Below are positions 32,430-44,399 of a DNA stretch of 64,000 nucleotides, in pieces. The DNA comes from Zhengitettix transpicula (taxonomy: Eukaryota > Arthropoda > Insecta > Orthoptera > Tetrigidae). The notes below the pieces were generated by a model. That model was not told where the DNA came from. It was given only the letters and a program-made list of their open reading frames with translations, and searched no databases. The position numbers and the translations under genes are program-made. The stretch lies in assembly GCA_037074705.1 (NCBI GenBank), contig CM073590.1:211402746-211466745 (forward strand), in the 5' to 3' direction. Position 1 is the stretch's first letter. Each line of letters opens with the position of its first letter.

Positions 32430-33242
32430 GAAGCCGGTGGCTACAACTGAATAGACGCTTCTGTAGGACAGAAAATAACAAGGGACACTGCTCGCCATTT
32501 CCCGATGGCACCTACTGAACTTTGGTTACTTAAGAAAATCCCGTGGTTGTAATTAATTACATTTCAAAAATATGAATTGTCATTTCACCCGAGTTTGTTA
32601 CGCATTCCACCCTGAGTTTTTCCAGTGCGCATTTTGTATATGTGGTCAAAATACTTTTGTTATTAAATTCAAATAAATTTGTATCAAACCAAATTAATAC
32701 GTAATTAAATAATTATGTATATAAAATTAAGTCACCACAGACATTGCTGAATTTTTTTTAACTACAATGAACATCCAAGTTGTGTGCAACCTACGGTTTA
32801 GAAATAACTTTTAAAATTTGGTATTGTAACTTCAATATTTTTTGCTAATCATTGAACTATTACAATGTTTCATATCAGAATCCGATTTCGATTCTATCAG
32901 GCTGTAGAAGATTGTGCGAAATTGACCAATAAAATATTTATCACACCGCGCGGTTTCGAAAACTGTACCAATAACAAGGAATGTTTCACACAGCGAGTGA
33001 ATTTCGTCGTGGCGCCAATGCTACCTTGTTTCCAAACGATGTCTATCGGATTATGTTCAAAATAATAATATAATTTTTCAAAAATTAATTTTAAAACGGA
33101 AATAAATCAAAATAAACTGGTTTATCCCAATTATTCATACTAGCAATACCTTTACGTTACAGAACACGTCACAAGCCCTTCCGTAATGACAATACTCTGA
33201 TAGTTATATTATTACCACTCCACACTCAAATAAAAAAAAAAG
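32430..33242. other. AT-rich stretch without recognised genes
   Basis: A 66-codon frame at 32865-33065 has four cysteines but no motif I know. Nothing else is recognised. Confidence 0.4.
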
Positions 33243-33255
33243 AACGGTCACTAAT

Positions 33256-33780
33256 CAACCTGCGAGGGATGTTCTCTCGCAAGCAAAACCTTGTAGGAGA
33301 GATACGAAGGGCTACCTTTGGGGATGCCTCTTCCTCTCCGGTTTTGAACTAAGGTTCCCACAAGCCGAGGCACCTTGGCCTGTTCTGAGAGATGTATGTT
33401 CCGGGGTCACAGACCTTGGGCATACGGTAAGAGTTGTCCGCTATTCCCATTGGAATAGTCGGCCAGCTGCCTCCTAAACTGGTCGAGGCACGGAGAAGGG
33501 AATGCTGCGTCCCCACAGCAAACTCCTCTCCCGCTATCGGAAGGGCGTGGGACAAGTACCCAATGCCCGACCTACCTGATGCAGATTTTTCTAGGGTTTT
33601 CCCTGCATTTCTTTAGGCGAATGCCAGGTAGGATCCTTAAAATATAGCCCGGGGGCCCTAGTTAATCCTTGGCTACCTTCCTCTACCCTTCCGCATGCCC
33701 CCTTTCAAATCCCTTCCTATGCTATTAAAGGGGAGTTGTCCAAAGTGGATTACCCTCATGTAGCCTGCTGTCCTAAAAAA
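33256..33780 (+). mobile_element. Repeat family B, complete copy with target-site duplication
   Basis: ACGGTCACTAAT is present directly before (33244-33255) and directly after (33781-33792) this 525-bp copy. The copy starts with a small terminal hairpin (TGCGAGGG..CTCTCGCA) and ends in TCCTAAAAAAA. A 12-bp direct repeat plus an A-rich tail fits a retroposon inserted by target-primed reverse transcription. B-box-like GGTCGAGGC occurs inside, but pol III signals are not convincing. The short open frames (33349-33555 -, 33434-33616 +) recur in other copies with frameshifts and are not genes. Confidence 0.8.
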
Positions 33781-33792
33781 ACGGTCACTAAT

Positions 33793-36700
33793 GTTACCAT
33801 ATCAATAAAAGTAATTTAAGTCCTCTATTTTTATTTGCAAAATAAGAAAACGTCATAAAAGTACAGAAGTTTTCGCCACTATCGTGGCATATTCATCTGC
33901 GAAAATCATAAGTTTAATCAGAATTATGTAACATGTTACGAATAAAATTTAATTCAAGTAAATTAATTTTATTGGGGAGAAAAATTAAGGATAACCTGCT
34001 ATCAATATTCTGTTTACCTAACGCGTCGCAAGTGGCAATTTATGCTCAAGTCGCTCAGTCTATCAACGCCACAACTGCCAATAAAACTTTCTAACTATAT
34101 AAATGATTTTTCATAATTCTTTTGAAATACATACATATCAGATTGTTCAAAATATTTATACATATATTACAATAATTCATGTATATAACCTTTTTACTTA
34201 TCTAAATTTATTCTAAAATATGTTTAAAAATTTGCATAGATTGAACTCAAATTACTAATTTTACATTTATTATTCATCTGTATTTTTGAAGTATTAAAAT
34301 ACTTTCTAATATATTTTGCTTAAATAAATTGGTTTCTTTATGTAAATATCAAGGTTATTCCATATGACTTCATGCTTATTTTTATAAAAAGTGTTTAGAT
34401 ATAATCCTACTAGTTTGTTGTCCCTATTTTTTATTACTTTTATGGTGAAATATTCTTTTATTTAAATTCATTCTTGAATGCCCAATTTATATTATATTAC
34501 CATTTTGGGACCATATTCACAACTTTAGAGTCCAGTGTTAATTCTTTCATTATTAGGTGCCTTGTCAAAACTATCCAGACTTTTAAAATATTTATATAAT
34601 TCAATTTTTATTTTTATACACTAATGCATTGCTACACACATTTATTCATTAGCCATGTTACTAGGATGACATGTTTTAACTTTACCTTTCACCTCCTAAA
34701 GACGTTTATTCCACATCTGGTTAACAATTTAATGGATTAATATATTTTATTTCAATTTAATTTAAAAACCTCCTATCAGTCACAAAAAACACTCTTAACA
34801 TTCAGTTGTTAACACTACAGCTTTTATACTGCAAGGGATGATCCAATTTAAAGATCAGAATCTGCAATCAATGTGTAAAGAGTTTATTTTTTATCCTTAC
34901 AATAACCATAGTCAGGAACTAAATTCTTCCATTAGACTCAATTTCAATTTCTCATGGATGTACTAAAATGGATACCATTTAACGACTTATATATGTTCTA
35001 TATCATTATTATTAATTATTGGTAAAATATTAACATAATTCACACATAAAACCGGTTTTACGTTGGTATCTTTAAACACTTCGTCTAACACATTATTCAA
35101 ATAATACGCCTGCCATATTTACAGACATGCAACCACTCATTCCTACTCCACAAACCTGTTTATAATAATCATATTTGTATTTATAATATATATATACATA
35201 ATTGGTTGTTTAAACACATGTATTTTTTGACTAATAGTCGTCTAATTTTTATTTATTAATACTCACATTATTTTAAAAGTAATATTGGTAAACAGGGCTT
35301 TTACATCAAAGCTAATCATCTTTCAATTTTCGGTTAAACCACCTAAACTCCTCAATTTTGCTTTAAGTTCAGTTATATTTGAAAATCGTACTTATTTCTG
35401 AATTTGAAGTTATTATTATAAAAACTTCAATAGATTATAATACATACAATAACAGGTGGTAAGTGTTTTAATCAACTCTTTAATACGAGGATCTAAGTAA
35501 TGTGAACAAACACTCCTCTGTTTATTTTTTTAATCTATGAATTTTCACTTCATCGATTGTCCTAAATCCTTTCCCAAGGATCTTCCAAGACGTCCCTCGT
35601 GCACGTTACAGATTACGGGACCTTACCACACACAAAATAAACTGCACACTTAACCGCGATTGATTTTATGTAGATAACAAACAGGTTGGTTTCTGTAATA
35701 ATTTTTCTCAAGAATCTGGCACTTAGCAGTTTGTAGGTCTGCTTCTGACAAGTAAATGGTTTTCCGATAGACGTGGATTGACGATGCTTCCTGATGTCAC
35801 TCTCAGAACGCGGGTAACCACAAATACAAAGGGTGTTAATTTGCAACCCTGTTATCTATTAACCGTTATTTACTTAACCATCGTGCCACTTAAAAGAGTT
35901 GCTGGACACTTGAAAAAATAAATCAAAGCAACATGAGCCTGAAACCTAGGGTTTTCGCTGGTAAACGACCAAATATGGATCATACAAATAATTATCTGTA
36001 TGCAATAAATCTTGTAATGTGCCATAACAGTATCGTAAGCATTATTCAGGCATTTGATATTTTACATTTTATTTAAAACAAAATGTAAATAATTATTACG
36101 GTTCACTCTGAAGGCCCCATTTGGTTCTGAATCTGAACATTAACAAATATAATTTATAATGGAACAAGTTCTTTGCCGGTGAAAATAAAGAAAAAAACTG
36201 TTTTCCAAATTGTTTATATATAATTTTATTACACAACGTTTCCATGTTGAGCTACCAATTGAAGGTAAATAAATGCTGAATTACCAATCAAATCGTAGAT
36301 CGTAATACACGCTGAGTTAAAGCGTTAAAGCTCGGGTACAACAGCAGATTTTGTCGTGAACCTGGTTCTTCACGTTAGATCTCAGTCGGCTGGTTGATAT
36401 CAACCAGGAACATGTATCAAGGAATCCACCTCTATCGACTTATATATTTTTCTCTTTGTTCTTACACGTGCACATACATACACGGACACGCTGCCAGATA
36501 TGTTGGACAGGCTAGTGGTAACAGGATGAAAGTATGAAATGGAGATAAATAGAAAAAGTCAAAAGTAATTAAATAAATCAGAACCCTTACTTATATATTT
36601 GTAGGAAGGAAACAATTTTAAAAATGTCGATTGTAAGTCTTAGACGATTGATGACTAGAGCAACGGACATGAATTTTTTTTGTAATTTATTATATATCAA

Positions 36701-37882
36701 TTTTGTAATTTATTATTATATATCATTACTGATGTGATGTAATCTATTTGTGAATCATTAATGACATTTTTAGAACTTTTTCCACTTTAAAAAATGTAGT
36801 AAAACCTTAAGGTAATAAAAAAAATTATCGGAAGCTCTCGCCTTCATTGGTCATATTCATCCTAAAAACGCACACATATATATTCAAATTTAAAAATGTT
36901 AATCAGTACTTTGTGCTCCGTTGTATAATTTAGTCCCGTGTTTCACAAATATTAATTTTTCAAACTTTGAAATTGTTTCTAATTTGTTATTCATTATACA
37001 AATTTTTTGGGTAAAAAAGTGGAAAGAGAAGATAGAAAACCAAAGTAAACAAAGGAGAATGAAACAAGAAACCAGAAAGGCAACCAAGCAAGTTCGGTTT
37101 TCTTTTTTCCATGAGAAATTGGCACTCTGGTTTCATACAGAGCCATAAGAAGTTTTTTCTGAATTGGTCATTGCTTTTATGCGGCTAAGGGTAATTAATA
37201 TATTTTATAATTATTTCTTATGCCGTAATGTCATGTGGAAAAAAAATTCGTGAGAAATTCACAGAATAATAAGCTGTATCCTACTAACGTTATTAGCAAA
37301 ATTAGATATCCCGACACAACGCCAAATGTTTTATACCAGTATTTCAGTTTTAAAAACTGAATTCGGAATTTTCATGTGGACGACAAATGAGTCCCAAGTG
37401 ATTCGAAAAGATCAATACGTACACGGACGATGCAGTAACGATCAACTCTAAACCTCAATCTTTATGTTAACAATTTTTTTTCTATATTATACAGATTTTT
37501 TGTGTATTCCATTGTCCCAGTAAGGACTCCAGTAAAGGAGAATGAAGCAATAAACCAGAAAGGAAACCAAACAATTTTGCTTTTTTTTTCAGAAAAAGTG
37601 GCAGTGACGGAGTAATAAATTTTCCAGAAGGAGATCAAAGGTAAATAGAAATAGAGATATTTACTCCCACGTAAAAAACACAGTACGAGAGTCCGCACAC
37701 TCATGAAGACGTAGACTTACCAATTCTGCCTAGTCAGAGAGACAACAATATCGACATTTAGCGTCAGAATGACGATTGATAGTATGTGTAATATCTTTGA
37801 AAATTAAACTTACACTATCGTTTCATACTGATTCATAAGAAATAATTAAACTTATAAGGCAATGTTATTTGGCTGTTTTATT
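33793..37882. other. Long AT-rich stretch without recognised genes
   Basis: No domain seen in any short frame, e.g. 35613-35846 (-), 36899-37087 (-), 36921-37148 (+), 37462-37704 (-). Two related segments occur about 480 bp apart: GGAGAATGAAACAAGAAACC near 37056 and GGAGAATGAAGCAATAAACC near 37539, both followed by AGAAAGG.AACCAA, so this part contains a degenerate internal duplication. Confidence 0.45.
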
Positions 37883-38745
37883 AATTTCAATTATTGTTCT
37901 TTAAAAAACATTAAATTGCGTCGAAATAATTTTATTTATTTTATGATAGCTTCCATTAATTGACATTAGTGATCTATTTAATGTAAGAATGCTACAAGTT
38001 TTATTTTTTGCAGATTTATAATGACAATTGCAGTTAATTTAAACTACGAAAATTGTTTGAAGGCTAATTAATGGATTTAATTGAAACTTATTTTCAGTAG
38101 ACTCACACCAATTAAAGACAGAGTCACTGATTGTGTTTAAGTGTCACACGCAGATATATTGACAAATATTAGCTTAGGAAAAACACTACAGTATGTTTAA
38201 AAAAGTTATATTTCAGAAAATTCACATGCGACAAACGTCTCGCAGATATTTGTGATGTTTAGTATTAATTAAAAAAAGGCGTCTCATAAAACACGATGAA
38301 AAATCAATTGTCGTGATATTTCCAATTGCTTCTAGAAAACATAAACTTATATTTCATTAAAATGTTAATCTAATTCATTCATTTTACTATAATTCCTCTT
38401 CCTGGTGTTTGAATAATCTTTAACTTATTTTTTACTGGCATCAAAGATTCTATCAGGTTTCAGTTCTTGCATTTAATATCAATTTTGGTTCCAACGTTTT
38501 CTCTACGTCATTTCAAGAAAAATAATCCACCCAGAAATCTGCGCCTAGTTCTCAAGAAAAATAATTTCAATTATATTATGTACACACAGAAATTTGTATT
38601 ACAATTACTGTCACACTCTTGTCACAAGTCCAGCCCGCAACGAGATAAACAAATTATCATGAACAGAACAGACCTCCATTTATTACAGAGTCAAGAAATT
38701 AATTGAAACCATTAAAAATTCTTTCAATGTCACACAAATCGTACG
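37883..38745 (+). repeat. Dispersed repeat C, copy 2
   Basis: Collinear with 12965-13910. It is followed within about 470 bp by repeat A copy 2. The frame at 38467-38706 has no known similarity and is not conserved in copy 1. Confidence 0.6.
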
Positions 38746-39213
38746 TTACGTTACATAAATGATTAGAAGAGTTAAATTTGACGATATACAATTTTAGTTC
38801 ATATTAATGCGTTTGAGTGAAAAGGGTGGTTTTATAAAACATCGAGGAAGACAAAAACATCATTTCCAAATGCTACGCGCTGTTATTATCCGCCAAAAGA
38901 GCCTTTTTGCACAGAAAACATAAATATTGTCATAATTTTTGTGTTATTACTAAACCGCATATGATGTATATTGTCGTCATAAAAAAAATTGCACCCCATC
39001 ATGACGCAACCAGCTAAGCAGCTTTATTCTCCTCCTGGAACAGCGCTAGTATTCGAAATTGATTGGCTGTCAAAGGAGGCAGCTCCCTATCAGCATGACA
39101 AAACGCATTAGAATTTAAATAGTGAGTTATTTTGTGTTGAACATTCGATATTCTTTTGTGTTTAAGCAAAGCGTGTTCATTTTAGTACTGGAATATGATA
39201 ACTATGACTGATG
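38746..39213. other. Spacer between repeats C and A
   Basis: No gene recognised. A less AT-rich patch at 39000-39110 has no identifiable feature. Confidence 0.4.
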
Positions 39214-40064
39214 AGAAGCTCATAAATTCTGTTCAACAATAATTTGGAGCCACGAATATATTAAAATCATTTGAACAATACTGATATTGCATAGTAAATC
39301 AGCCAACACATTTAAGAATATAGTAGATTGAAAACGGAATGTAACTCAGTTGAAATGGATCCGATGGTTACAGTTTAAGATATAATGCGTTAGTTAAAGC
39401 AATGTTGTCCTTGTCAACAAACATGAGAAATAAAATAATTTTTCTGACTTCAGGCTCTTTATTTAAATTTTTCACGGGAGAGATATGAGTAAAATATAGG
39501 GAAACTGATTTGTATATTAAGAGAGGACCATAATCACAGCTAGGACACAAAAGTGTAAATCATTAGGAAACATATTGAAAAAGATTTCGATCTAGTTACA
39601 TCGAGCACTCAAAAAGGTTAATATTCAAGAGACAAAAATTAATTTGATCAATGCAATATTTCATTTCATTATTCATTTGAATATATATTATTTGTAAATT
39701 GTTCACGGTTAAGCACCAGGTTCATATTTCTCGATGTTGACGTTTCTGCGGTCATTCTCTACCGCTGTCTTCAGACTATGTCGCTGCGTGACGTGTAATC
39801 CGTACTTTTAAGGTTTTTTAAACAAATACTCTGGCTTCCAAATTAGTAACGCGTGGAATCCAATTATTAAAATATTACTTGACATATAAACACATGTGTC
39901 CTTGACAACGGCCAATCAAATATACGACGCACACGTCACGCCGCGACATAGTCTGATGGCATCGTAGAGAATAGCAGCAGAAACGTCAACTTCGAGAAAT
40001 CTGAACCTGATGGTTAACAGTGAAAAATTTATTTATAATTTACACTGGGATAGCTTACATTCAT
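39214..40064 (+). repeat. Dispersed repeat A, copy 2
   Basis: Near-identical to 10-891. About 30 bp around the TATA-like string of copy 1 is missing near 39918. The inverted arms and hammerhead-like core (minus strand, near 39.73-39.78 kb) are kept. The right end AGCTTACATTCATTAATA is shared with 43550-43570, showing the natural border extends beyond the point where copy 1 is cut. Confidence 0.7.
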
Positions 40065-40400
40065 TAATATATCATTTTCTTTCATTTTATGATGAGAATC
40101 TACGGAATATGACAAATTATTACGTTATTTAAGCCATGACGAAATTCCAAACATTAAGTGTCACCACAAGGAACGTGCAAAAGGTGAACAAGTCGTTAAA
40201 TAACGCGCCATCGCTATTTACGTAATTCAACGAAAAAAAAGTACTTCATCACTGCCCTTTCAGTCAAATGATAGGATGTGAATGGAATAGAACAAAATAT
40301 AATAAATTGTTTCTTAATTGCAGGAAACTTTAAATTATTTTACAATAGATAATCAAGAACAGTTTAATAAAAAATAATTCATTATTATAAATGTCTCCAA

Positions 40401-40711
40401 GGGCGTCATCTTCCTTCACGACAACGCGCGACCTAATACAGCCCAGACCACCATGCTGTAGAAGCAGTTTCCTTGGGACATCATTCACCACACTCCCTAC
40501 AGCCCGGGCCTCACTCCGAGCGACTTTTACCTTTTTCCTAACTTGAAGAAACCTCTAGGAACCGACAATTCACTTCAGACGAGGTAGTGAAACACTTCGT
40601 GAAAACGTGGATGAACACGCAAGGCAAGTATTTTTACCAGGGGAGAACATTTAAACTCATCCAACGAAGCGACAAGTACCTAAACCGGTATGGAGACTAT
40701 GTTGAAAAATA
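40401..40711 (+). pseudogene. Mariner-family transposase, C-terminal fragment
   Basis: The frame reads IFLHDNARPNTAQTTM (second catalytic D), a TAG, then HHTPYSPGLTPSDFYLFPNL (third catalytic D), then after frameshifts and stops a C-terminal GDYVEK-type end before TAA. The spacing between the two D residues is 33 residues counting the stop, next to the D34D of mariner. The first D and the DNA-binding domain are missing. An inverted terminus may lie near 40780-40803. Confidence 0.85.
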
Positions 40712-43500
40712 ACCTACTGTAGGTATTATCGGATGTATTGGTTTTATGATGTAAAACTAACACGTTTCGCTTTGTAACATTAGTTTCTCATCGAACCTCG
40801 TATATAAATCAATTAAGAAAATTAAACAAATTAGTTAATTCGTATGTTATATTAAAAATGCGTAAATTAACCGAATAAATATGAAATAGCTCTTAATATA
40901 CAAAACAATTATTAATTTTTACTGACGTAACTGCATTCCCAAGAAATTATTTCAGTTTGAAACGTATATTTCTTGCCGATACTTTTTAACATTTTGACGT
41001 TCAGCCGGTTTTGAGGCAATTATATCGGGATTGTAATCATATGATGCTTCTCTTCGAAGCTCGCCGAACCAATATCGACGACCGCAACCAACATTCTATC
41101 AACTTCGCAGATTAATCTTGTCCTCCCTTCAAGAATTTCGAAGAAGACTTCGCTTCTCGCATTCGACGATCGTAAATAAGATGACAAGCAATTATCGATC
41201 GCTGCTAAAATTTTGCCTTTCAATCAGAAATATGAAGTATATTGTAATAACCTAAAATATTGAGAAAATAATTAAACAAAATATTTTTCCGTCCTTGTAA
41301 CGGTTGTTGGTGTAATGAATAAGAAAGTGTCAAGTAACTGTGACCCAAACCATAATAAGTCGTTGGCTTATTTTAGTCAAGTTAGAGAATTATATGTAAG
41401 AAAAATAAATATCTGTTTGCAGAAATGAATTTATTTCAAGTTTTAATAATTTTGCGTAACGATCTTATTCTTTGAATCAGTTATTATTCACATATTTGTT
41501 TATATATTCCCTTAGAAAATTTTATCATTATTAAATTAATAAATTAAATTATTTTTCAACATTCGTAATAACAATTACTAACAGGTATGTACCAATTTTC
41601 ATAATGGTATATTTCCCTATCACTTTGTCTCATTTCCAAATCATATAATTTATATAATTTCTACATTTTCACTTATTTTGATTTCATTTACTATACATTT
41701 TTCGTATTGTTGTTATTTCTGTTTATTACTTTCTCATTTACTATTTGTGTATATTAATTATTTTATTAATTATGTACGTGCTTTCTGACTGGTGTATTGA
41801 ATAATAGAATCTACAAATATAAATTTAGATGCAATGTGCAAAACGGGAAGTAATAAAATGAATTAAAGGACAGCTTTCCTCACCCATTCCGTGTTGAAAT
41901 CATGCTTATATTAAACGACTTCCCCTGAAGGGAATAGAGGAAGTCTCAGTGAGACGCGGAAACGTGGACTCTTCCTTTTTTGCACAGTAAGAAGAGGCAG
42001 ATAAATCGGAACTGGAATTGTTGCCCGGTTGGCAAGGGATTCTCCCCAACAAATTTGTGTCTCTTACTCTGCCTTTCAATTTTGCAGAGGGAGAGAGTGC
42101 AGGTCATTAAACATATAGCTGTTCGCCAAGACTCTTAGTGTCGACAAGTCGCTCATTACTTGAAAACGTTATTCCCCGCCTCAGGAATTTTCTTGTCGAT
42201 CCTATTGAAGTGCGCTTACTTTTGTGCAAACGGGTCTAACAATGTCAAAAATTAATCTTTTAATTTCCAATATTTTACATTTCTCTCTTTTAATTTATTT
42301 TGAAACGTGACTTCATATTTATTCCAATAGTGCTTAGATTTACGCGTAAGATTCTCTTATCAGAGAATATAGTAAATTAAAAAAAAATTGTAGAACAAAA
42401 TTGATCAACTATAAGAGAATAATAATTAAAACTACAAACTGAAATAGTGAACATGGTAACCAATAGCTGATTTTTATTATAGTTATCGATTTCGTGCAAA
42501 ATCAAAAGATGTCTGCTACATGGAAGCAAAACTAGCCAACACCGTTTTAACACAAATCATCATATATTTCAAAGAAAACATGCAATTCAGATGATTTTGT
42601 GAAGTTTTACGTGTAGAGTAGAACGATTTTCTGGCACTGACACATAAAATGTTGACTGTCGGAAAAGGACTGAAAATAGTTAGACTTTGTTATTATAAAA
42701 TAAAATAGAATGTTAAACGAATGGCTAAGAGACAGAATAAATTTATGAATGTTACGTAGTAGATGTATTAATACATACACAAATAACTGTCAGGGACCAG
42801 AACATAAAATGATGACTATCTAACAGATTCAGTCATCTATTATAAACAGAAGTAGGTTAAAGAATAGAGAACGTTTTTTAAAAATAAAACGTCAAGTCTT
42901 AACTGACTTGAAAAGTAAAAACCATAAAATTTAACGTAACTTGTGAAAATGATAGGTATAAACAAATATTATATAACTGCTAATTTGACAACATTTACAT
43001 ATGATTTTTAAGGACAGTCTATCATATTTTTCGTTACATCATTCAGTAACCATAGTTCGTTATAATGCACTTATGAGAGATCCTGGAGTGTTAATATAAC
43101 TGAATTTGTTGCAACATATTTAAAAACGGATATATCAAAATAGCATAATAAGGAATGATATATAGAAGTTATATTTCAATAACCTACCACTTTCCGCATA
43201 AAAAAAAACATGCTCAAATTATCTCATCTTTGGTATCGTAAAAATAAACTTCGCAAAATTGTTAATATCCTTCTTCTAAAATCTTACACGATACCATTTA
43301 TTTACTTATATTTCAAAATTAGAAAATAAGTCTCTGAATAAAGTTTTATCGAGCTTTCCTTTTTTGAAAACGTACAATATAAACTTACTGACATGTTTAA
43401 TAATTAACGTATTTGGATTATTTTTAGAACTTCCATGAATTTAAATTTAATTAAAAATATTAAAATAACAAAATTAAGACTTCTACATAAATAGAAAAAT
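40712..43500. other. Mostly AT-rich stretch without recognised genes
   Basis: The minus frame 41020-41223 has no known motif. The region 41870-42240 is noticeably less AT-rich and could be a unique conserved segment or an unknown repeat. Degenerate similar segments containing ACATAAAATG.TGACT occur near 42640 and 42805. Confidence 0.4.
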
Positions 43501-44290
43501 CTGAAACTGGTGCTTAACCGTGAAAAATTTATTAATAATTTACACCGGGAAAGCTTACATTCATTAATAAACATATTGTTATTTACAAAATAAATGGTTT
43601 ACATCGTAATTCTTGTTATATCGGGCAAACGAAACGATGTCTACAAACCAGAATCAAGGAACAAAAAAATAATTTGAACTTTAATGTCCAAAATTTTGCA
43701 GTTATGTCCACACATATTTATTTAGAAAACATAATTTCGTTTTGCACTATCAAAAGATTTTGAAGAAAGCAAATATTATTCCAGATTTATGAGCGAAATG
43801 TTGCATATTATATCCCATGTTTCCCTCATTAATGTTAAAAATAACTCAAGTAATTTAACTAAAAATTATGATTTATTTATTGTTATAATCAATTCGATAT
43901 ATTATAAAAAAAATATTTCCATTCTTACCTTAAAATTCAATAATATTTATAACAACTGCACGCTAGAAATTTTTTAATCTAAATTTGAATATAATAAATT
44001 GTAAGTAACACTCTAAAAATATATATTTATGAATAATTGCATTAAAAATTATCATGTCTATAAGCCTTTTTTCCTTAAAATCTTTTATATAACTGAATTT
44101 AATTGTAAGTGTACGCCTGAAGGATGAAACGTTGTGTTGTTTAATATTATGTTTTAAATTGATAATATTTTTTCTGACTAATAGTCTGGTTTTTTAACAT
44201 TAATTTTATTTTATAATTCAAATACGTTAAACGTCTAGGCTTCCGATTGTAAATATAAAATGTATGTTAAATAAATAAATAGTCTAAATA
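43501..44290 (+). pseudogene. Penelope-like element: repeat A end joined to GIY-YIG endonuclease remnant
   Basis: After a repeat A end (43501-43570), an open frame reads IVIYKINGLHRNSCYIGQTK and then CLQTRIKE, which is the GIY-YIG endonuclease of PLEs in its usual C-terminal position, with the core 'IYK..CYIGQT' and the Arg of 'TRIKEH'. The frame ends at a stop near 43757 and similarity continues, frame-shifted, to about 43830. The RT is absent, so this copy is internally deleted. A degraded ribozyme-like GCCTGAAGGATGAAACGTTG lies near 44114. Confidence 0.75.
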
Positions 44291-44357
44291 TAATAAACAA
44301 AGAGTCGGAAAAGGTTTCTTAATTAACAATGTAATTAATACAATTAGAATAAATAGA

Positions 44358-44397
44358 TCACTACGTTTCAATCCTAATTTGGGACTTCATCAGGTGA
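44358..44397 (-). ncRNA. Hammerhead ribozyme motif (PLE type)
   Basis: On the minus strand: TCAC, CTGATGA, stem II AGTCC/GGATT closing a CAAATTA loop, GAAAC, GTA, GTGA. All invariant core positions of a hammerhead (CUGANGA, GAAA, UH before cleavage) are present. TCAC pairs with GTGA as stem I. Stem III is reduced to ACGU, which can pair with itself in a dimer, as described for hammerheads in Penelope-like elements. Cleavage would fall after GAAACGTA. Activity is predicted only. Confidence 0.7.
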
Positions 44398-44399
44398 GC

